From: Bacteroidota bacterium
Lineage (GTDB): Bacteria; Bacteroidota; Bacteroidia; Chitinophagales; Chitinophagaceae
DNA length: 33,074 nucleotides
Direction of reading: 5' to 3'
Assembly (NCBI GenBank): GCA_018267615.1
Contig: JAFDYD010000031.1
Coordinates: forward strand, 97,756 to 130,829
Shown: positions 30,405 to 33,074 of the stretch, piece by piece
Position numbering within the stretch: the stretch's first letter is position 1
How the letters are laid out: every line of letters begins with the position of its first letter
The notes under the pieces: generated by a model
Databases searched by the model: none
What the model was told of the DNA's origin: nothing
The model's input: the letters and a program-made list of their open reading frames with translations, nothing else
Position numbers and translations under genes: made by a program

Positions 30405-33029
30405 GTGAATTTTGTAAAAAAAATATTAGTTATTTCCTTTTTCCCTTTGTTGGCTACACTTTCATTGTGGGCCCATCATATTAAAGGAGGAGAAATTTAT
30501 TACACCTATATGGGACCCGGCGCGGTTCCTAACTCTGATAAATTTTTAATTACACTGCGTTTATTTATCAGTTGCGAATCTGTACAGGGACAACTGGAAG
30601 AATCCGTAAATATTGGTATTTATCGAAACGCCGATAACCAGCCCGCACCAGGTTCTCCATTTACACTTACGCTCGGAGGTGATCAATTTATCAGACTTAC
30701 TACACCGAGTCCCTGCATTATTAATCCTTCAGATGTTTGTTATCGTGTGAGAATATTTACTGCAGTTATCGATTTACCAAAACAACCTTTTGGCTACACG
30801 GCAGTATATCAAAGATGTTGTAGAATCGATGGCATCAACAATCTTAGTCAGAATATAAATGTTGGTGCATCATATATCTGCAAAATTCATGGGACAAACG
30901 ATATTGGCGTGAACGGCGTTAATTCGAATCCACAATTTCTTGTGAAGGATACAGTATTGATTTGTCAACGACGTCCTTTTACATTGAACTTCGGCGCATT
31001 TGATGAGGATGGAGATTCGCTATCTTTTGAATTCACACCAGGTTTTGTAGGTGGCAGTACAAATAATCCTGTCGTTGCAAATCCACCTCCGCCCCGATCA
31101 ATACCAAACCTTTCATACAAATCAGGCTTTACCGGTTTTACGCCGCTTGGTCCCAATGTAACAATCGATCCAAAAACAGGTATTATATCCGGAATTGCTC
31201 CGGCCTCGGGTGATTATGTTGTTTGCGTGCAATTAAACGAATGGAGAAATGGAAAAATAATAAGCAGTCATCCAAAAGATTTTATCGTTCATATCGACGA
31301 CAGGTGTGATTTCGCTTCCGCAAATTTAAAACCGGCATATATTACCTGTGATGGTTTTAATTATTCATTCAAAAATGAAGCGCCGACTTCACCTTTGATT
31401 CATTCTTATTTCTGGGATTTTGGAATTCCGGGAACTAATACAGACACTTCAACAAGTGCAACTCCTAATTTTACGTTTCCTGATACCGGCACATATAAAG
31501 TGAAATTGTATGTCAACAAAGGCGAAGAATGTTCAGACAGCGCAACAACGTTAATGAAAGTATATCCCGGATTTTTTCCAGGATTTATTGCCAAGGGAAG
31601 TTGTCTATATGTGCCATTACAATTCACTGACACCACCAAAACAAAATATGGAAGGATATCTGGTTGGTCGTGGACATTTGGAGATCAAACAACATCTGCT
31701 GATACATCTTCCATACAAAATCCTACCTGGAGATACAGCGATACCGGAACAAAAAAAGTGAGCCTGATTGTTTCGAGCGATAAAGGTTGTACCGATACTG
31801 TTACCCAAAACGTACAAGTGCTTGAGAAACCTCCGATAGATCTTGCATTTCACGATACACTTATCTGCAGCATTGACACTTTGGAATTGATCGCGAAAGG
31901 ATCGGGGATATTTACATGGTCTCCAAACATACAGATGCTGAGATCTGGTACTCCTAACCCGCTCGTGTATCCGAAAACAACAACTACATATACAGTTGGA
32001 CTAAATCAGAATGGTTGTATCAATACGGATACAGTGCGCGTGCGTGTTGTTGATTTTGTTACATTGAATCCCGGAAATGATACTACCATTTGCTTGAACG
32101 ATACGATTCGATTAAATCCATCCGGCGATGGATTATATTTTACATGGAGCCCTCCGGCGACGCTCGATAATCCCAACATAAAAAATCCAAAAGCTGTTCC
32201 AACCGATAATATAACCGTGTATCATGTGATCGCGAGTATTGGTAAATGTAATACAGCGGGAGATGTAACTGTATTTGGTATTCCTTATCCCGGCTCGAAT
32301 GCAGGGAATGATACAACCATCTGCTTTGCTGATACCGCGCAGTTAGATGCATTAATAAAAGGAAGCCGATTTGTTTGGAGCCCTGCAAATGAATTGAGCG
32401 ATGCACATATTCTCAATCCATATGCGTTTCCACTTTCAACGACTACTTATTCATTATATGTATATGATACATTGGGTTGTCCGAAGCCAGGAATATCATC
32501 TGTCACTGTAAATGTAAAACCATTGATAATCGCATTTGCAGGAAATGATACTTCTATCGTTATTGGACAACCGCTGCAATTATCAGGAAAAGGTGCACCG
32601 TTTTTTTCTTGGTCGCCGCCAGAATTTTTAAATCAGAATGATATTCCAAATCCTGTTACTGTGTTGAGCGATAATTTTAGTTATGTGTTGCGGGCGTATG
32701 ATGAGATTGGATGTTTTGGATTGGATACGATCAATATCAAAGTATTTAAAACTGGGCCAGATATATTTGTTCCAAACGCCTTTACTCCGGGAAAAAATAT
32801 AAATAATATTTTCAGGCCGATACCCGTCGGAATTTCAACGCTCACATTTTTCAGAATTTATAATAGACAAGGACAATTGGTATTTTCCACAAGCAGAATC
32901 GGAGCAGGATGGGACGGAACTGTTGGAGGCAGGCCACAAGACAGCGGAGGATATGTTTGGATGGTAAGAGGAACCGACTACACAGGAAAACTTATTGTCA
33001 AAAAAGGAACAATGGTACTGATCAGGTAA
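30405..33029 (+). CDS. Large secreted PKD/Ig-repeat protein with T9SS type B sorting domain
   Basis: An 874-residue exported protein starting at GTG (30405), with signal peptide ending near LSLWA. An N-terminal region of about 300 residues opens with HHIKGGEIYYTY, typical of large Bacteroidota gliding/adhesion proteins. Two PKD-like domains follow (about 310-390 and 400-475), with WDFGIPG and WTFGDQT cores. Then come four Ig-like repeats of about 70-80 residues (about 480-780), each with GNDTTIC or a variant, a W-SP strand, a NP turn and a late GC-x-DTV strand. The last 85-90 residues (PNAFTPG...FFRIYNRQGQLVF, then the closing VKKGTMVLIR) match the CHU_C type B sorting domain, used for export and surface attachment by the T9SS. 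No catalytic domain is seen, so adhesion is likely. Confidence 0.93.
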   Translation: MNFVKKILVISFFPLLATLSLWAHHIKGGEIYYTYMGPGAVPNSDKFLITLRLFISCESVQGQLEESVNIGIYRNADNQPAPGSPFTLTLGGDQFIRLTTPSPCIINPSDVCYRVRIFTAVIDLPKQPFGYTAVYQRCCRIDGINNLSQNINVGASYICKIHGTNDIGVNGVNSNPQFLVKDTVLICQRRPFTLNFGAFDEDGDSLSFEFTPGFVGGSTNNPVVANPPPPRSIPNLSYKSGFTGFTPLGPNVTIDPKTGIISGIAPASGDYVVCVQLNEWRNGKIISSHPKDFIVHIDDRCDFASANLKPAYITCDGFNYSFKNEAPTSPLIHSYFWDFGIPGTNTDTSTSATPNFTFPDTGTYKVKLYVNKGEECSDSATTLMKVYPGFFPGFIAKGSCLYVPLQFTDTTKTKYGRISGWSWTFGDQTTSADTSSIQNPTWRYSDTGTKKVSLIVSSDKGCTDTVTQNVQVLEKPPIDLAFHDTLICSIDTLELIAKGSGIFTWSPNIQMLRSGTPNPLVYPKTTTTYTVGLNQNGCINTDTVRVRVVDFVTLNPGNDTTICLNDTIRLNPSGDGLYFTWSPPATLDNPNIKNPKAVPTDNITVYHVIASIGKCNTAGDVTVFGIPYPGSNAGNDTTICFADTAQLDALIKGSRFVWSPANELSDAHILNPYAFPLSTTTYSLYVYDTLGCPKPGISSVTVNVKPLIIAFAGNDTSIVIGQPLQLSGKGAPFFSWSPPEFLNQNDIPNPVTVLSDNFSYVLRAYDEIGCFGLDTINIKVFKTGPDIFVPNAFTPGKNINNIFRPIPVGISTLTFFRIYNRQGQLVFSTSRIGAGWDGTVGGRPQDSGGYVWMVRGTDYTGKLIVKKGTMVLIR

Positions 33030-33074
33030 ATCGTGAAATAAATATTCAATAACCCTGTGTTCAACTGATAAATG
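33030..33074. other. Window end, no feature seen
   Basis: 45 AT-rich bases after the last stop. I see no hairpin or coding signal. Confidence 0.3.

Overview
The window looks like chromosomal DNA of a Bacteroidota bacterium, most likely a member of the Chitinophagales. The support is a SusC/SusD pair, a C-terminal type IX secretion (T9SS) type B sorting domain, a PorE-like OmpA protein, a DUF4105/Lnb protein, AT-rich intergenic DNA, and promoters of the Bacteroidota type (TTG or TTTG, about 19-22 bp, then TAnnTTTG). No phage, transposase, CRISPR array or classical defence island is visible. The organism is inferred from gene content only.

Layout. 1-31 is the 5' part of a tRNA (probably Gly) on the minus strand. 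32-258 is a degenerate repeat/inverted-repeat element. 299-1578 (minus) holds a small membrane protein and a GT2 glycosyltransferase. A 128-bp mirror-image array of 7-bp units lies at 1646-1773, between the glycosyltransferase and a divergent orphan histidine kinase (1803-2948). A secreted, possibly beta-helical protein follows (3008-4630), then a terminator and a tRNA-Leu(GAG). From 4826 to 10867 the minus strand carries mostly housekeeping genes: a small lipoprotein, a fused 2-oxoacid dehydrogenase E1, a fumarylacetoacetate-hydrolase-family enzyme, pth, rplY, prs and a small membrane protein. radC (plus) and a DUF3467 gene (minus) converge at about 11.7 kb.

12.1-17.9 kb is a three-gene SusC / SusD-like / DUF1735 outer-membrane uptake operon with no degradative enzyme beside it. 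18.0-20.9 kb is a translationally coupled pair: a PorV/PorQ-like barrel and a helix-hairpin-helix plus beta-barrel protein. From 21 kb on most genes are plus strand: folD, a convergent clan AA aspartic protease, queE, a PorE-like TPR/propeller/OmpA protein, dprA, guaB, an Lnb-like lipoprotein N-acyltransferase, an alpha/beta hydrolase and a large PKD/Ig-repeat T9SS substrate.

How the genes connect. Several products share the outer-membrane/T9SS programme: lipoproteins (SusD, DUF1735 and small lipoprotein) that an Lnb enzyme could acylate, a PorE-like anchor, a PorV/Q-like barrel and a T9SS cargo. RadC, DprA and the HhH-barrel protein are DNA-related, but no competence operon is seen.

The most unusual non-coding content is a set of intergenic quasi-palindromes built from 7-bp or 8-bp tandem units. 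Two distant loci share the same heptad, and at 1646-1773 unit variants occur in the same outside-to-centre order in both arms. A second pattern is a recurring promoter geometry in which the -7 element ends only 3-6 nt before the ATG (folD, guaB, radC, pth), which predicts leaderless mRNAs.
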